From Chloroflexota bacterium (GTDB lineage Bacteria; Chloroflexota; Anaerolineae; Aggregatilineales; Phototrophicaceae), in contig JAPOWG010000103.1 of the NCBI GenBank assembly GCA_026707745.1, forward strand, positions 46,033-110,032: a DNA stretch of 64,000 nt, in the 5' to 3' direction. The position numbers and the translations under genes were made by a program. The notes under the pieces are model-generated. The model searched no databases. It saw only the letters and a program-made list of their open reading frames with translations, and was not told the origin of the DNA. Shown here piece after piece: positions 8,264 through 16,895 of the stretch; position 1 is the stretch's first letter; each line of letters starts with the position of its first letter.

Positions 8264-8827
8264 ATGGCAGACAACAGACGTCGGGATTCGCGCAGGAACC
8301 AGGATGAGCGCGATGAACTGGATGAACGCGTAGTAGATATTCGCCGCGTTGCCAAGGTGATCAAAGGCGGGCGCCGCTTCGCCTTCCGGACCGTAGTGGT
8401 CGTTGGCGACAACAGAGGCAATGTCGGCATTGGTATCGGCAAGGCGCGGGCTGTGCCGGACAGCATTCGCAAAGCTGCCGAGCGCGCGCGCCGCAATATC
8501 GAAAAAGTGGCGCTTTCGGGCACGACGATCCCCTACACGGTCACAGGCCGTCATGGCGGCGCTCGCGTATTGCTGAAGCCGGCTGCCCCTGGTACGGGCG
8601 TAATCGCTGGCGGCGGCGTGCGCGCGGTTTTGGAAGTCGTTGGCGTGCGCAATATTTTGACCAAGAGCCAGGGCAGCGCCAACTTGCTCAACGTAACCAT
8701 GGCGACGCTCGACGCGCTCAAGCAATTGCGCGGCGCCGAACAATTGGCGCAAATGCGCGGCAAGCAGGTGCACGAGGTAGCGCCGGTTTGGGAACGTCGT
8801 AGTGGCCGAGGTGCGGACCATGAGTGA
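8264..8827 (+). CDS. rpsE: 30S ribosomal protein S5
   Basis: S5, 187 aa, important for decoding accuracy and mRNA unwinding. The dsRBD-like N-terminal domain contains VKGGRRFAFRTVVVVGDNRGNVGIGIGKA; the C-terminal domain follows (PGTGVIAGGGVRAVLEVVGV). It overlaps rpmD by 8 nt. Confidence 0.97.
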   Translation: MADNRRRDSRRNQDERDELDERVVDIRRVAKVIKGGRRFAFRTVVVVGDNRGNVGIGIGKARAVPDSIRKAAERARRNIEKVALSGTTIPYTVTGRHGGARVLLKPAAPGTGVIAGGGVRAVLEVVGVRNILTKSQGSANLLNVTMATLDALKQLRGAEQLAQMRGKQVHEVAPVWERRSGRGADHE

Positions 8828-9023
8828 GCAACGTGGGAAAATGCTGAAGGTAACCCTGGTCAAAAGTCCCATCGGCTATAACAGCAAGCAGAAAGCCACT
8901 ATCAAGTCGCTCGGTTTGCGGCGCATGGGACGCACGGTGCTAATCGGCGACGCGCCTCAGATTCGTGGAATGATCGCCAAGGTCAGCCACCTGGTCAAAG
9001 TCGAAGAGGTCGACGAATCATGA
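8820..9023 (+). CDS. rpmD: 50S ribosomal protein L30
   Basis: L30, 67 aa. ATG 8820 is inside the end of rpsE and gives MSEQRGKMLKVTLVKSPIGYNSKQKATIKSLGL, matching family length; an upstream start would only add rpsE-overlapping residues. The TGA stop overlaps the ATG of rplO (ATGA). Confidence 0.93.
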   Translation: MSEQRGKMLKVTLVKSPIGYNSKQKATIKSLGLRRMGRTVLIGDAPQIRGMIAKVSHLVKVEEVDES

Positions 9024-9544
9024 AATTGCATGACTTGAAACCAGATCCCGGTTCGAAACGCAAGCGCAAACGCGTTGGCCGTGGCATTGCGGCCGGCAAG
9101 GGAAAAACAGCGGGACGTGGCCACAAGGGACAGGGCGCGCGCAGCGGTGGAGGCAAGGGTCCTTACTTTGAAGGCGGCCAATTGCCGTTGGTGCGGCGGC
9201 TTCCCTTTAAGCGCGGTTTCACCAACATATTCGCTATTCGGTATCAGGAAGTGAATGTGGACATGATGGAAGAGCGCTTTGATGATGGCGCTGTCGTCAA
9301 CGGCGCGTCGTTAAAGGCAGCGGGTCTGGTCCGCAAGGCTGATGAACCGATCAAGGTTCTCGGCCGCGGCGAACTGGGCAAAAAGCTGGACGTGCATGCG
9401 AACAAGTTCACAAGAAGCGCCGCGGAAAAGATCGAAAGCGCCGGCGGCAGCGTCAACCGGCTACCGCTCAAGGTGACAGGCGCGCGCGCGACCGTCAAAA
9501 AACTGCGCAAAGTCGATTTGGAGCGGCTCTACGGCGACAGCTAG
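9020..9544 (+). CDS. rplO: 50S ribosomal protein L15, long form
   Basis: L15, 174 aa, about 25-30 residues longer than the usual 145-150. The KLHDLKPDPGSKRKRKRVGRG start, the Gly-rich KGKTAGRGHKGQGARSGG and the VTGARATVKKLRK segment are typical. Translation is probably coupled to rpmD through the 4-nt overlap. A 166-nt gap to secY follows. Confidence 0.95.
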   Translation: MKLHDLKPDPGSKRKRKRVGRGIAAGKGKTAGRGHKGQGARSGGGKGPYFEGGQLPLVRRLPFKRGFTNIFAIRYQEVNVDMMEERFDDGAVVNGASLKAAGLVRKADEPIKVLGRGELGKKLDVHANKFTRSAAEKIESAGGSVNRLPLKVTGARATVKKLRKVDLERLYGDS

Positions 9545-9710
9545 TAGGGCCTGTGGCCTGAACGGCCTGCTCAGTCGGAGCAAGGTCGCAAAGGCCCCTT
9601 GAGACATCAGTCGCGTTCTTGCGTATACGCTGTATACGCTGAATATGGCGGGCACCGACAAAACAAACGCATTTTTTACTGCGGGTAGCTGATATCGAGG
9701 GACGAGGGTT

Positions 9711-11057
9711 ATGATACAAGCTTTGCGTAACGCATGGCGTTTGCCCGATGTAAGGAACAAACTGCTCTTCACCGGATTTATTCTCGTGGTCTACCAGTTC
9801 GCGGCCCACGTGCCTGTTGTCGGCGTGGATCGCGTTGCCCTGCGCCAGGTATTTGAAAGCGGTAGCAGCGCCGGTAACTTGATTCAGGTGATGAATCTCC
9901 TCTCCGGCGGCGCGGTCGCCAACTTCAGCGTCATCGCGAATGGCGTGTATCCCTACATCACGGCTTCGATCATCTTCCAGCTGTTAGTGCCGATTGTGCC
10001 CGCGCTAGAACGGATCCAGCGTGAGCCGGGCGGACAGGAAAAGATCCAACGATACACCTATTATGTCGCCATCCCGATGGCGGTATTGCAAGCGCTGGGT
10101 CAGATCAGCATCTTCAACCTGGCGACCGGCACGGGTACGGAGATAATCCCCGGCTTTGGTTTTGGCGTTGGCAGCAATCTCCTGTTGACGGTATCGGTCT
10201 TGACGACCATGACTGCCGGTACGATGTTTGCCATTTGGCTGGGCGAGTTAATCACCGAACAAGGCATCGGCAACGGTATTTCAATTATCATTTTCGCTGG
10301 TATCGTCGCGCAAGCGCCGCAAAACCTGATTCGATTGCTCACCCAACAGCCGGATCGCAGTATGTACAATCTGGTGCTATTTGTCATCATCACCATTTTG
10401 AGCGTTTTGGCGGTGGTTGTCATTCAAGAAGGCGTGAGGCGTATTCCCGTGCAGTACGGCAGGCGCGTTCGCGGGAATCGACAATTCGCTCAGCAGGACA
10501 GTTTCATCCCGCTGCGGGTTAATCCCGTAGGCATGATTCCATTGATCTTCGCGCAATCGATCATCACCTTTCCGGCGATCATCGCCAGCTTGTTCCCGCC
10601 TGGCGCTGTGGGTAATACCATTCAGTCGACCTTTGGCAACCAGCAGGGACTGCTGTATTGGGGTACATTTTTCCTGATGACCGTTGGTTTCACTTTCTTC
10701 TATGCCGAAGTGATGGTTGGCAACCAAAATCTTGCCGAGACCTTGCAGCGCAACGGTGGATTCATTCCCGGCATTAGGCCGGGCAAACGCACCGAAGATT
10801 ACATCAAAACGACGACGCGCCGCATTACCTTTGTGGGCGCCTTTTTCCTCGGTGTCATCGCGATTATCCCGGGCATGGTTGATCTGGTCAATCGCATCAT
10901 CTTTCCGCTGGAGGCTTCGACGTCCGGCGCGGTCATCAATGCCGGTCTGGTGATTTCCGGCTCGGGTCTGATTATCGTTGTCGGTGTCGTTATTGACACG
11001 ATGCGCCAGTTGGAAGCGCAGTTGGTTATGCGCAATTACGAAGGGTTCATGCGCTAG
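9711..11057 (+). CDS. secY: Protein translocase subunit SecY
   Basis: Channel subunit of the Sec translocon in the cytoplasmic membrane, 448 aa with about ten hydrophobic segments. Recognisable stretches include LLSGGAVANFSVIANGVYPYITASIIFQLL near residues 65-95, GIGNGISIIIFAGI and IPGIRPGKRTEDYI in the cytoplasmic loops. A GAGGG SD precedes ATG 9711. The gene closes the spc-type part of the cluster; a rho-independent terminator follows. Confidence 0.98.
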   Translation: MIQALRNAWRLPDVRNKLLFTGFILVVYQFAAHVPVVGVDRVALRQVFESGSSAGNLIQVMNLLSGGAVANFSVIANGVYPYITASIIFQLLVPIVPALERIQREPGGQEKIQRYTYYVAIPMAVLQALGQISIFNLATGTGTEIIPGFGFGVGSNLLLTVSVLTTMTAGTMFAIWLGELITEQGIGNGISIIIFAGIVAQAPQNLIRLLTQQPDRSMYNLVLFVIITILSVLAVVVIQEGVRRIPVQYGRRVRGNRQFAQQDSFIPLRVNPVGMIPLIFAQSIITFPAIIASLFPPGAVGNTIQSTFGNQQGLLYWGTFFLMTVGFTFFYAEVMVGNQNLAETLQRNGGFIPGIRPGKRTEDYIKTTTRRITFVGAFFLGVIAIIPGMVDLVNRIIFPLEASTSGAVINAGLVISGSGLIIVVGVVIDTMRQLEAQLVMRNYEGFMR

Positions 11058-11081
11058 TCGTCCGGAGCTTGTTGACCATTG

Positions 11082-11115
11082 TGCCGAGTATCGTCTGTGC
11101 TCGGCATTATTTTTG
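11082..11115 (+). terminator. Rho-independent terminator after secY
   Basis: A 7-bp stem TGCCGAG (11082-11088) / CTCGGCA (11100-11106) with an 11-nt loop, followed by TTATTTTTG. It lies 25 nt after the secY stop, so part of the ribosomal transcript likely ends here and adk may have added transcription of its own. A 10-bp palindrome ATCCTAGGAT follows at 11125-11134. Confidence 0.75.
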
Positions 11116-11180
11116 CCTGATGAAATCCTAGGATGGTCCGCAGTCAAGCGGGCTGGCGGCGGGTCAATGGAGATTGTGCG

Positions 11181-11882
11181 ATGAGTCTTTATGTCATACT
11201 GATGGGCGTGCAAGGCGCCGGCAAAGGCCTGCAGGCGCGACTGATCGAAGAGCATTATGGTATTCCGCAAGTATCCACGGGCGATCTCTTCCGCGCGATG
11301 CGAACGCGCAGCGACGCGCTGGCATTAAAGGTCCAGGATATCATGGCCTCCGGCCGCCTGGTGGATGACGACACGACCAACGCCATCGTCGAGGACCGGC
11401 TGGCGCAGGACGATGCCGGGAACGGCGTCATCCTGGATGGCTATCCGCGCAATCAGATTCAGGCGCAGTTTTTGGAATCTCACTTGGCTTCCAAGGGAGC
11501 TAAAGTGGACGCGGTGCTCTTGCTCGAACTTGATCTTTATACCGCTTTCAAACGCGCCTTCGGTCGCGTCAGCGCGGCAAACGGCCAGAGCTACAACTAC
11601 TATTACAACGCCGACGGCGTCGATTTTCGCTGGGTGAATTACGATGGTCATCTTTTCCCGCCGCGTTTGGAAGCATCGCTTGCTATTGGAGGCATCCCAT
11701 TGAAGCGTCGACCGGATGACGCGAGCGCCGATGCGATTATCAAGCGGATCGACACCTTCCTGGAAACGACGCAGCCCTTGATCAGCTATTTTGAAAACAA
11801 GGGCATAATGCGCAAGGTCAATGCGGATCAGTCGATTGAGGCGGTCTGGACGGAGATCCGCAGCCTGCTCGACGCCCGCTAA
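11181..11882 (+). CDS. adk: Adenylate kinase, divergent P-loop and LID
   Basis: Converts ATP and AMP to two ADP; 233 aa from ATG 11181, chosen for the GGAG SD 8 nt upstream. STGDLFRAM (AMP site), DGYPRN and RRPDDASADAIIKRI near the LID exit place it in the adenylate kinase family. Two features are odd: the P-loop reads GVQGAGKGLQ, with Leu where Thr is nearly invariant, and the LID (about residues 122-165) is Tyr- and Asn-rich without zinc cysteines. It lies between secY and map, the standard adk position. Confidence 0.88.
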   Translation: MSLYVILMGVQGAGKGLQARLIEEHYGIPQVSTGDLFRAMRTRSDALALKVQDIMASGRLVDDDTTNAIVEDRLAQDDAGNGVILDGYPRNQIQAQFLESHLASKGAKVDAVLLLELDLYTAFKRAFGRVSAANGQSYNYYYNADGVDFRWVNYDGHLFPPRLEASLAIGGIPLKRRPDDASADAIIKRIDTFLETTQPLISYFENKGIMRKVNADQSIEAVWTEIRSLLDAR

Positions 11883-11911
11883 CTCGCGCGGCTACGACCA
11901 GCAAGACAATA

Positions 11912-12697
11912 ATGGCCCCTGTACTTAAATCCGCGGAAGAGCTCAAGATAATGCGCGAAGCCGGGCGCATCGTCGCGGTTGCTCACGAAGAAATGCGTCG
12001 CGCCATCGAACCGGGCGTCTCGACCAAGGCATTGGACGATATCGCTAGCGCGGTGCTGCGCGACCACGGCGCGTCACCGTGTTTTCTGGGATATGCCCCG
12101 GGGAATCATCCGCCGTTTCCGGCTACCATCACTGCTTCTGTGAACAACGAACTGGTCCATGGCATCCCCTCCAAAGAGCGGATTCTTCAGGATGGCGATG
12201 TCATCGGCGTGGATGTCGCCTGCTTCTATCGTGGTTATGTTGGCGACGCCGCCTATAGCCACGCCGTTGGAAGGGTATCCAGATCGGCGCTGCGATTGCT
12301 GGAAGCGACCGAGGCGGCGCTTGAAGCGGCGATCAATGCTTCGGTACTTGGTAACAAGATCAGCGACGTTGCCAAAGCCACGGCGCGTTCTGCCGGTAGA
12401 ATGGGCTACAGTGTTGCGAGAGAATACACCGGCCATGGTGTAGGCAGGTCAATGCACGAAGAACCGCAGGTGCCAAACTGGTGGCCGGGCAAGAACAGCA
12501 AGATTCAATGGCAAGACTATGACTTGCAGGCGGGCATGACCTATGCCATCGAACCAATGCTGATCGCGGGCCGGGGCGACCTGATGGAACTCGAAGACGG
12601 TTGGACGGTGGTGACCAAAGACGGCTCGCTGACCGCTCACTGCGAGCACACGGTCGCGATCACCGAAAATGGCCCTTTGATCTTGACATTGCCGTAG
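11912..12697 (+). CDS. map: Methionine aminopeptidase type I
   Basis: Removes the initiator Met from nascent proteins; 261 aa. The metal ligands can be seen: D101 and D112 (VIGVDVACFYRGYVGDAAY), His in YTGHGVGRSMHEEP, Glu in YAIEPM and Glu in HCEHTVAITENG. H83 in NNELVHGIP is the conserved substrate-side histidine. No SH3-like or zinc-finger extension. 29 nt after adk. Confidence 0.96.
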   Translation: MAPVLKSAEELKIMREAGRIVAVAHEEMRRAIEPGVSTKALDDIASAVLRDHGASPCFLGYAPGNHPPFPATITASVNNELVHGIPSKERILQDGDVIGVDVACFYRGYVGDAAYSHAVGRVSRSALRLLEATEAALEAAINASVLGNKISDVAKATARSAGRMGYSVAREYTGHGVGRSMHEEPQVPNWWPGKNSKIQWQDYDLQAGMTYAIEPMLIAGRGDLMELEDGWTVVTKDGSLTAHCEHTVAITENGPLILTLP

Positions 12698-12709
12698 CGG
12701 AGGACAGCC

Positions 12710-14173
12710 GTGTTTCTTAGGCGATTATTGCTTGTCGGCTTATTTTGCCTAATGGCGACATGCGTCCATTCGCAGCCCGTGTCGCCGAGAATCAAGCCCG
12801 AGGAATGCACCTGGTTTTCCTCGATCTTGACACAAGCTCAACTAGACCGGCTGGAATGCGCCTGGCTGGTCGTGCCCGAGTTTCGAGATGGGCGCGAATC
12901 CTCCTACAAGTTGGAATTGGCCTTGCTGCGGATAAAATCGCGGCAAGCTACCGACAGCGCTCCGATTCTGTATTTGCCAGGCGGTCCTGGCGAAGCAGCT
13001 TCGTCGTATCTGCCCGATTGGCTGGAATCGGACCTTAGCCAAGAGCACGATATCATTATTCTCGATCCCCGCGGCACCGGTTTTTCCTACCCTTCTTTGA
13101 TTTGTCCCGAAGCGAGCCAGTCCAACGTAGTCGACTGGGTACGCGTATGCCGCGAGCGTATGTCCGCCAGAGGATTGGATCTCGCGGCGTATACGATTCC
13201 CGAGGTCATCAGAGATTATGTCGATCTGCTGTCATTGATGGACCTGCCGCAAGTAAACCTATATGGCAGTTCCTATGGAAGTCGCTTGGCGCTCATGTTG
13301 GCTGATGCCGCGCCCGAGCGAATCCGCTCGCTTGCGCTGGACGGAGTCTATCCCCCGCCCCTGCGCCACACGGCGGAAGTGGCGCGCAACCTGGATATGG
13401 CGCTGAATCGGCTTTTCGATGATTGCGCCAGGGATGTGGCCTGCAAGGAAGCATATCCCAAACTCAGAGACTCATTTTATCGCGTAGTTTCGGAATTGAA
13501 CGCGTCTCCACAAGGGTTAACAATGCTGGGTCAAGATATGGGTATGGCAATAACCGGCAACGACTTCATTCTCATGATGTCATCATTGCTGCACCATACA
13601 AGCGTTGTACCGTATCTGCCCGCATTCGTCGCTTCATTTGCGAGCGGCAACTTCGATTTTGAGCCTTTGCTGCAATCTGAGCTATTCGCAAGCGACGAAG
13701 ACGGGCGCGCGTCGCAAACCGAAAGCGCCTTTTTGACACAGCGCTGCCCGGAGGATTTGGCTGTACCAGAGGCGCAGCGATATCTCACAAACCCGGATGG
13801 GATCGCGCCCGTGCTTATCGCTGCCACGCGGGAGGTTGTGGATGCTCATTATGCCGAATGCCAAGCCTGGAATGTGCCCGCCCTGACGACCCGGATTGAG
13901 GGACCGGTGACGAGTGGTATTCCCAGCCTTTTAATGTCAGGTGCCTATGATCCAGCGACGCCAGCGCAATGGGGCAGCTTTGCGGCGGAGCATCTGCGGA
14001 ACAACTGGCATTTTGTTTTCCCGAATGCGGGACACGGCATGTTGGATTCTGTGCCCTGCGCCACAGAGATCATGCGAACATTTTTGTCAAACCCGCTGCA
14101 AGACCCCAGCGCCGATTGCTTTAGCGCGCTGCGTCTGCCGAGGTTCGTCATTTCGCCAGGAAAGAGCGAATGA
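12710..14173 (+). CDS. Secreted alpha/beta hydrolase, TAP-like (S33 peptidase type)
   Basis: 487 aa starting at GTG 12710, preceded by GGAGG. The first ~22 residues (RRLLLVGLFCLMATCVHS) form a signal peptide. An alpha/beta hydrolase fold follows: PGGPG oxyanion region, the nucleophile elbow LYGSSYGSRLA, and near the C-terminus GAYDPATP (acid) and NAGHGML (histidine) in a TAP-like C-terminal domain. Likely an exported aminopeptidase or esterase. It lies 12 nt after map, inside the ribosomal cluster, where infA is often found. Exact substrate unknown. Confidence 0.85.
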   Translation: MFLRRLLLVGLFCLMATCVHSQPVSPRIKPEECTWFSSILTQAQLDRLECAWLVVPEFRDGRESSYKLELALLRIKSRQATDSAPILYLPGGPGEAASSYLPDWLESDLSQEHDIIILDPRGTGFSYPSLICPEASQSNVVDWVRVCRERMSARGLDLAAYTIPEVIRDYVDLLSLMDLPQVNLYGSSYGSRLALMLADAAPERIRSLALDGVYPPPLRHTAEVARNLDMALNRLFDDCARDVACKEAYPKLRDSFYRVVSELNASPQGLTMLGQDMGMAITGNDFILMMSSLLHHTSVVPYLPAFVASFASGNFDFEPLLQSELFASDEDGRASQTESAFLTQRCPEDLAVPEAQRYLTNPDGIAPVLIAATREVVDAHYAECQAWNVPALTTRIEGPVTSGIPSLLMSGAYDPATPAQWGSFAAEHLRNNWHFVFPNAGHGMLDSVPCATEIMRTFLSNPLQDPSADCFSALRLPRFVISPGKSE

Positions 14174-14189
14174 CTTCTGGAAACGTCCT

Positions 14190-14217
14190 TTTACAGGGGA
14201 GAAACTTGTGATACAAT
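14190..14217 (+). promoter_or_regulatory. Sigma-70 type promoter ahead of rpmJ-rpsM-rpsK-rpoA-rplQ
   Basis: TTTACA (14190-14195), 16-nt spacer, TACAAT (14212-14217). It sits just after the hydrolase stop and about 150 nt ahead of rpmJ, so it probably drives the alpha-operon part of the cluster. The leader 14225-14374 has a short inverted repeat (CCATCC / GGATGG) but no clear known regulatory fold. Confidence 0.6.
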
Positions 14218-14374
14218 GCTCGTTCGTTGTCGCCCATCCGGCCTACAAGCGGGATGGATTTCAAACAAAAGAATGAGCGGAAGTTGGCGCATCTACGGAC
14301 GGTGAGTTTTGTAGCTTGTGTCGTATTTTGCAGAAAACTGTGGGTTAGTACTTGACGTAGAAGAGGTATGCAGC

Positions 14375-14488
14375 ATGAAAGTTTCAGCCAGTGTCAAACG
14401 TCGTTGCCCGAAGTGCCGCGTGATTAAGCGAAATCGTCGAGTGATGATCATTTGTGACAACCCGAAGCACAAGCAACGACAGGGCTAG
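14375..14488 (+). CDS. rpmJ: 50S ribosomal protein L36 (zinc form)
   Basis: 37-residue L36 starting MKVSASVKRRCPKCRVIKRN. Zinc ligands C11, C14, C27 and H32 are all present. It sits directly ahead of rpsM as in most bacteria, but without infA in front of it. Start ATG 14375 with an AAGAGG-like SD. Confidence 0.95.
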   Translation: MKVSASVKRRCPKCRVIKRNRRVMIICDNPKHKQRQG

Positions 14489-14510
14489 GTCCCCAAAAGG
14501 AGTGTGACAG

Positions 14511-14897
14511 ATGGCTCGTATTGAAGGCGTCGACCTGCCTCGCGATAAGCGTGTGGTTATCGGCCTAACCTACATTTATGGTATCGGAAGGACCACCAGC
14601 CGGCGATTGCTGGATTCGGCGGGCATTGATCACGGGACGCGTGTCAGAGACTTGAGCGAAAGCGAGATTCAGCGCCTGCGTGAGCTAATCAATGATCTGA
14701 CGATCGAAGGTGATTTGCGCCGTCAGACGCAGCTCAATATCAAACGTTTGATGGAAATCAATTCTTATCGCGGCCTGCGGCACCGCCGCCGGTTGCCAGT
14801 CCGCGGACAGCGCACCAAAACAAACGCGCGCACCCGCCGTGGCAAAAAACAAACGGTGGCAGGGCGTGGTCGTCGGCGCGGCGCTACCAAGAAGTAG
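14511..14897 (+). CDS. rpsM: 30S ribosomal protein S13
   Basis: S13, 128 aa, in the head of the 30S subunit near the P site. MARIEGVDLPRDKRVVIGLTYIYGIG and the basic C-terminus SYRGLRHRRRLPVRGQRTKTNARTRRG are diagnostic. AAAAGGAG SD. A 110-nt spacer with a strong hairpin separates it from rpsK. Confidence 0.97.
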   Translation: MARIEGVDLPRDKRVVIGLTYIYGIGRTTSRRLLDSAGIDHGTRVRDLSESEIQRLRELINDLTIEGDLRRQTQLNIKRLMEINSYRGLRHRRRLPVRGQRTKTNARTRRGKKQTVAGRGRRRGATKK

Positions 14898-14915
14898 CTG
14901 CGAAAATTCGGTCAC

Positions 14916-14943
14916 GGGTCCTCGGTCGATTGACCAAGGGCCC
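14916..14943 (+). promoter_or_regulatory. Imperfect 12-bp hairpin between rpsM and rpsK
   Basis: GGGTCCTCGGTC (14916-14927) pairs with GACCAAGGGCCC (14932-14943) around a 4-nt loop, with one C-A mismatch and one G-U pair. No T-tract follows, so it is not a normal terminator. It could be an attenuator, processing site or ribosomal-protein binding site. Confidence 0.45.
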
Positions 14944-15007
14944 CAAGCGCCAGTTTCGCAAACCCCGTCAAAAGCGAATTCCAAGAATATCCATTTGGAG
15001 CAGGTAA

Positions 15008-15406
15008 ATGGCGAAAGCAAGAAGAGGCAGTCGCGGTACTGCAAGACGAGCGTTCAAAAACATTCCTTATGGTCAAGCGCACATTTATGCCACCTTTAAC
15101 AACACGATCGTTTCGATGACCGATCAGTCTGGCAATGTGATCGCCTGGGCAAGCGCTGGCACATCCGGCTTCAAAGGCAGCCGCAAGAATACACCCTATG
15201 CGGCGCGCATGGCTGCGGAAACGGCAGCGGCTAATTCGCAGCAGCATGGCATGAAGGAAGTGGATGTATTCGTGAAAGGGCCCGGTCCCGGACGCGAAGC
15301 AGCGATTCGCTCGATCCAGCAAAGTGGTCTGAAAGTGCGTTCGATTACCGACGTGACGCCTGTTCCTCATAATGGCGTGCGCCCTCCCAAGCGCCGCCGC
15401 GTTTAG
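15008..15406 (+). CDS. rpsK: 30S ribosomal protein S11
   Basis: S11, 132 aa, on the platform of the small subunit. NIPYGQAHIYATFNNTIVSMTDQSGNVI and the C-terminal DVTPVPHNGVRPPKRRRV are diagnostic. The next gene is rpoA: rpsD, which usually lies between them, is missing here. Confidence 0.97.
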   Translation: MAKARRGSRGTARRAFKNIPYGQAHIYATFNNTIVSMTDQSGNVIAWASAGTSGFKGSRKNTPYAARMAAETAAANSQQHGMKEVDVFVKGPGPGREAAIRSIQQSGLKVRSITDVTPVPHNGVRPPKRRRV

Positions 15407-15427
15407 TCGAAAGGGAAATCCCGCTTT

Positions 15428-16453
15428 ATGGAATATCCATCCGATTCGGCATCTGTGAGTTCGAGCCCGGTTGATGCCAACCTGGTAACCGCAAATATGG
15501 TGCTGCCGCACCAGGTCGAAAGCCAAAACATCACCAAGGATTATGGACGTTTCGTCGTCGGTCCCCTCGAGAGCGGCTACGGATTGACCTTGGGCAACGC
15601 TTTGCGCCGCGTACTCTTGTCTTCGTTGCCCGGCGCCGCCGTGACGAGCATTCGCATCTCCGATGTCCATCACGAGTTTTCTGAAATCCCGTTTGTCCGC
15701 GAAGACATGACGCAGTTGATCCTGCAGGTTAAACAATTGCGCCTGCTCTTGCATGGCGTGGACAGCGCGCGCTTGCGCTTGGAAATCGGTGGCGCGGAAG
15801 TCACAGTCACCGCGGCCGATATCTGGGCCCCGCCGGAAGTGCAGATCGAGAATCCGAGTTTGTATCTCTTCACGGTGGACGACCGCAATGTTCACATAGA
15901 GATGGAATTCGAAGTACAGTCCGGCCGTGGTTTTAGCCCGGCGGAAGAACGGGGGCGCTTGCCCATCGGCGAGTTGCCCGTCGACGCGATCTTCAGCCCG
16001 ATCAAACGTGTCAATTTTGAAGTCGATCGCGCCCGTGTTGGCCAACGTACCAATTACGACAAGCTCGTGCTGGAGCTTTGGACCGACGGCACCATCCGTC
16101 CGGAAGAGGCGCTCGCGCAATCGGCGCAGATCTTAATGCACCATCTCAAGGTCGTCGCCGGCGTGGACGAAGAATGGTTCCAATCGATCGAAATGCCCCA
16201 GCAGTACGAAGACGAGCCGGCCTATCCGCCCTTGTATGACAAGCCGATTGAAGAGCTTGATCTGAGCGTTCGTGTCTTCAACTCTCTTAAGCGCACCGGC
16301 ATCACCTCCGTAGGCGATGTCCTGGATATGTTGAACCGTGGCCCGGACGCTATGTTGGCGATCCGCAATTTTGGTGAAAAATCCCTCGACGAACTCGAAC
16401 AGAAATTGCGGGAAAAGAACTACTGGCCCTTGGAAAAGGACAAGGCTGAATAG
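15428..16453 (+). CDS. rpoA: RNA polymerase subunit alpha
   Basis: 341 aa. The N-terminal dimerisation domain shows GPLESGYGLTLGNALRRVLLSSLPGAAVTSI near residues 44-75; the C-terminal domain (about 275-335) has the two helix-hairpin-helix motifs that contact UP elements (LDLSVRVFNSLKRTGITSVGDVLDML, IRNFGEKSLDELEQKL). About 23 extra residues precede the usual start; ATG at residue 24 is an alternative, but AAGGGA lies ahead of 15428. Confidence 0.97.
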   Translation: MEYPSDSASVSSSPVDANLVTANMVLPHQVESQNITKDYGRFVVGPLESGYGLTLGNALRRVLLSSLPGAAVTSIRISDVHHEFSEIPFVREDMTQLILQVKQLRLLLHGVDSARLRLEIGGAEVTVTAADIWAPPEVQIENPSLYLFTVDDRNVHIEMEFEVQSGRGFSPAEERGRLPIGELPVDAIFSPIKRVNFEVDRARVGQRTNYDKLVLELWTDGTIRPEEALAQSAQILMHHLKVVAGVDEEWFQSIEMPQQYEDEPAYPPLYDKPIEELDLSVRVFNSLKRTGITSVGDVLDMLNRGPDAMLAIRNFGEKSLDELEQKLREKNYWPLEKDKAE

Positions 16454-16473
16454 CCGGCAAGTGAGGCGCAATC

Positions 16474-16881
16474 ATGCGACATCGAATTCGTGGGAAAAAG
16501 CTTAATCGCAGCAGCAGCCATCGTAAGGCGCTGCGGATGAACCTGGCCAGCCAACTATTCGTTCATGGCCGAATCAAAACCACCTTTCACAAGGCGAAAT
16601 TCGTTCAAGGTCACGCCGAACGCTTGATTACCATCGCTAAACGAGGTCTGGCAAAGGCCGAAGAGCGCGGGGACGATCTGGTTGCTGTTCATGCGAGGCG
16701 ACAGGTCGCGCGGCGCTTGAATAACGATCGCGTGCTTGTCGGCAAAGTTTTTGACGAATTGGCGCCGCTCTATGCCGATCGCCCGGGTGGTTACACGCGT
16801 ATTCTCAAGTTGGGCACGCGCAAGGGCGACAATGCGCAGATGGCGCTCATCGAATTGGTCGATTACTCGACCGAAGATTGA
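16474..16881 (+). CDS. rplQ: 50S ribosomal protein L17
   Basis: L17, 135 aa, near the tunnel exit. MRHRIRGKKLNRSSSHRKALRMNLASQLFVHGRIKTT is typical. GAGGCG SD. Directly followed by truA, as in many bacteria. Confidence 0.96.
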   Translation: MRHRIRGKKLNRSSSHRKALRMNLASQLFVHGRIKTTFHKAKFVQGHAERLITIAKRGLAKAEERGDDLVAVHARRQVARRLNNDRVLVGKVFDELAPLYADRPGGYTRILKLGTRKGDNAQMALIELVDYSTED

Positions 16882-16895
16882 ACTGCCCACGGACA

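Noticed and set aside
12710..14374. Search for infA between map and rpmJ
   Set aside because: No IF-1-like frame of ~72 codons was seen; only the hydrolase and a 200-nt leader are present.
14912..16120. 402-codon frame antisense to rpsK and rpoA
   Set aside because: Shadow of two highly conserved genes; His/Arg-rich composition typical of such shadows.
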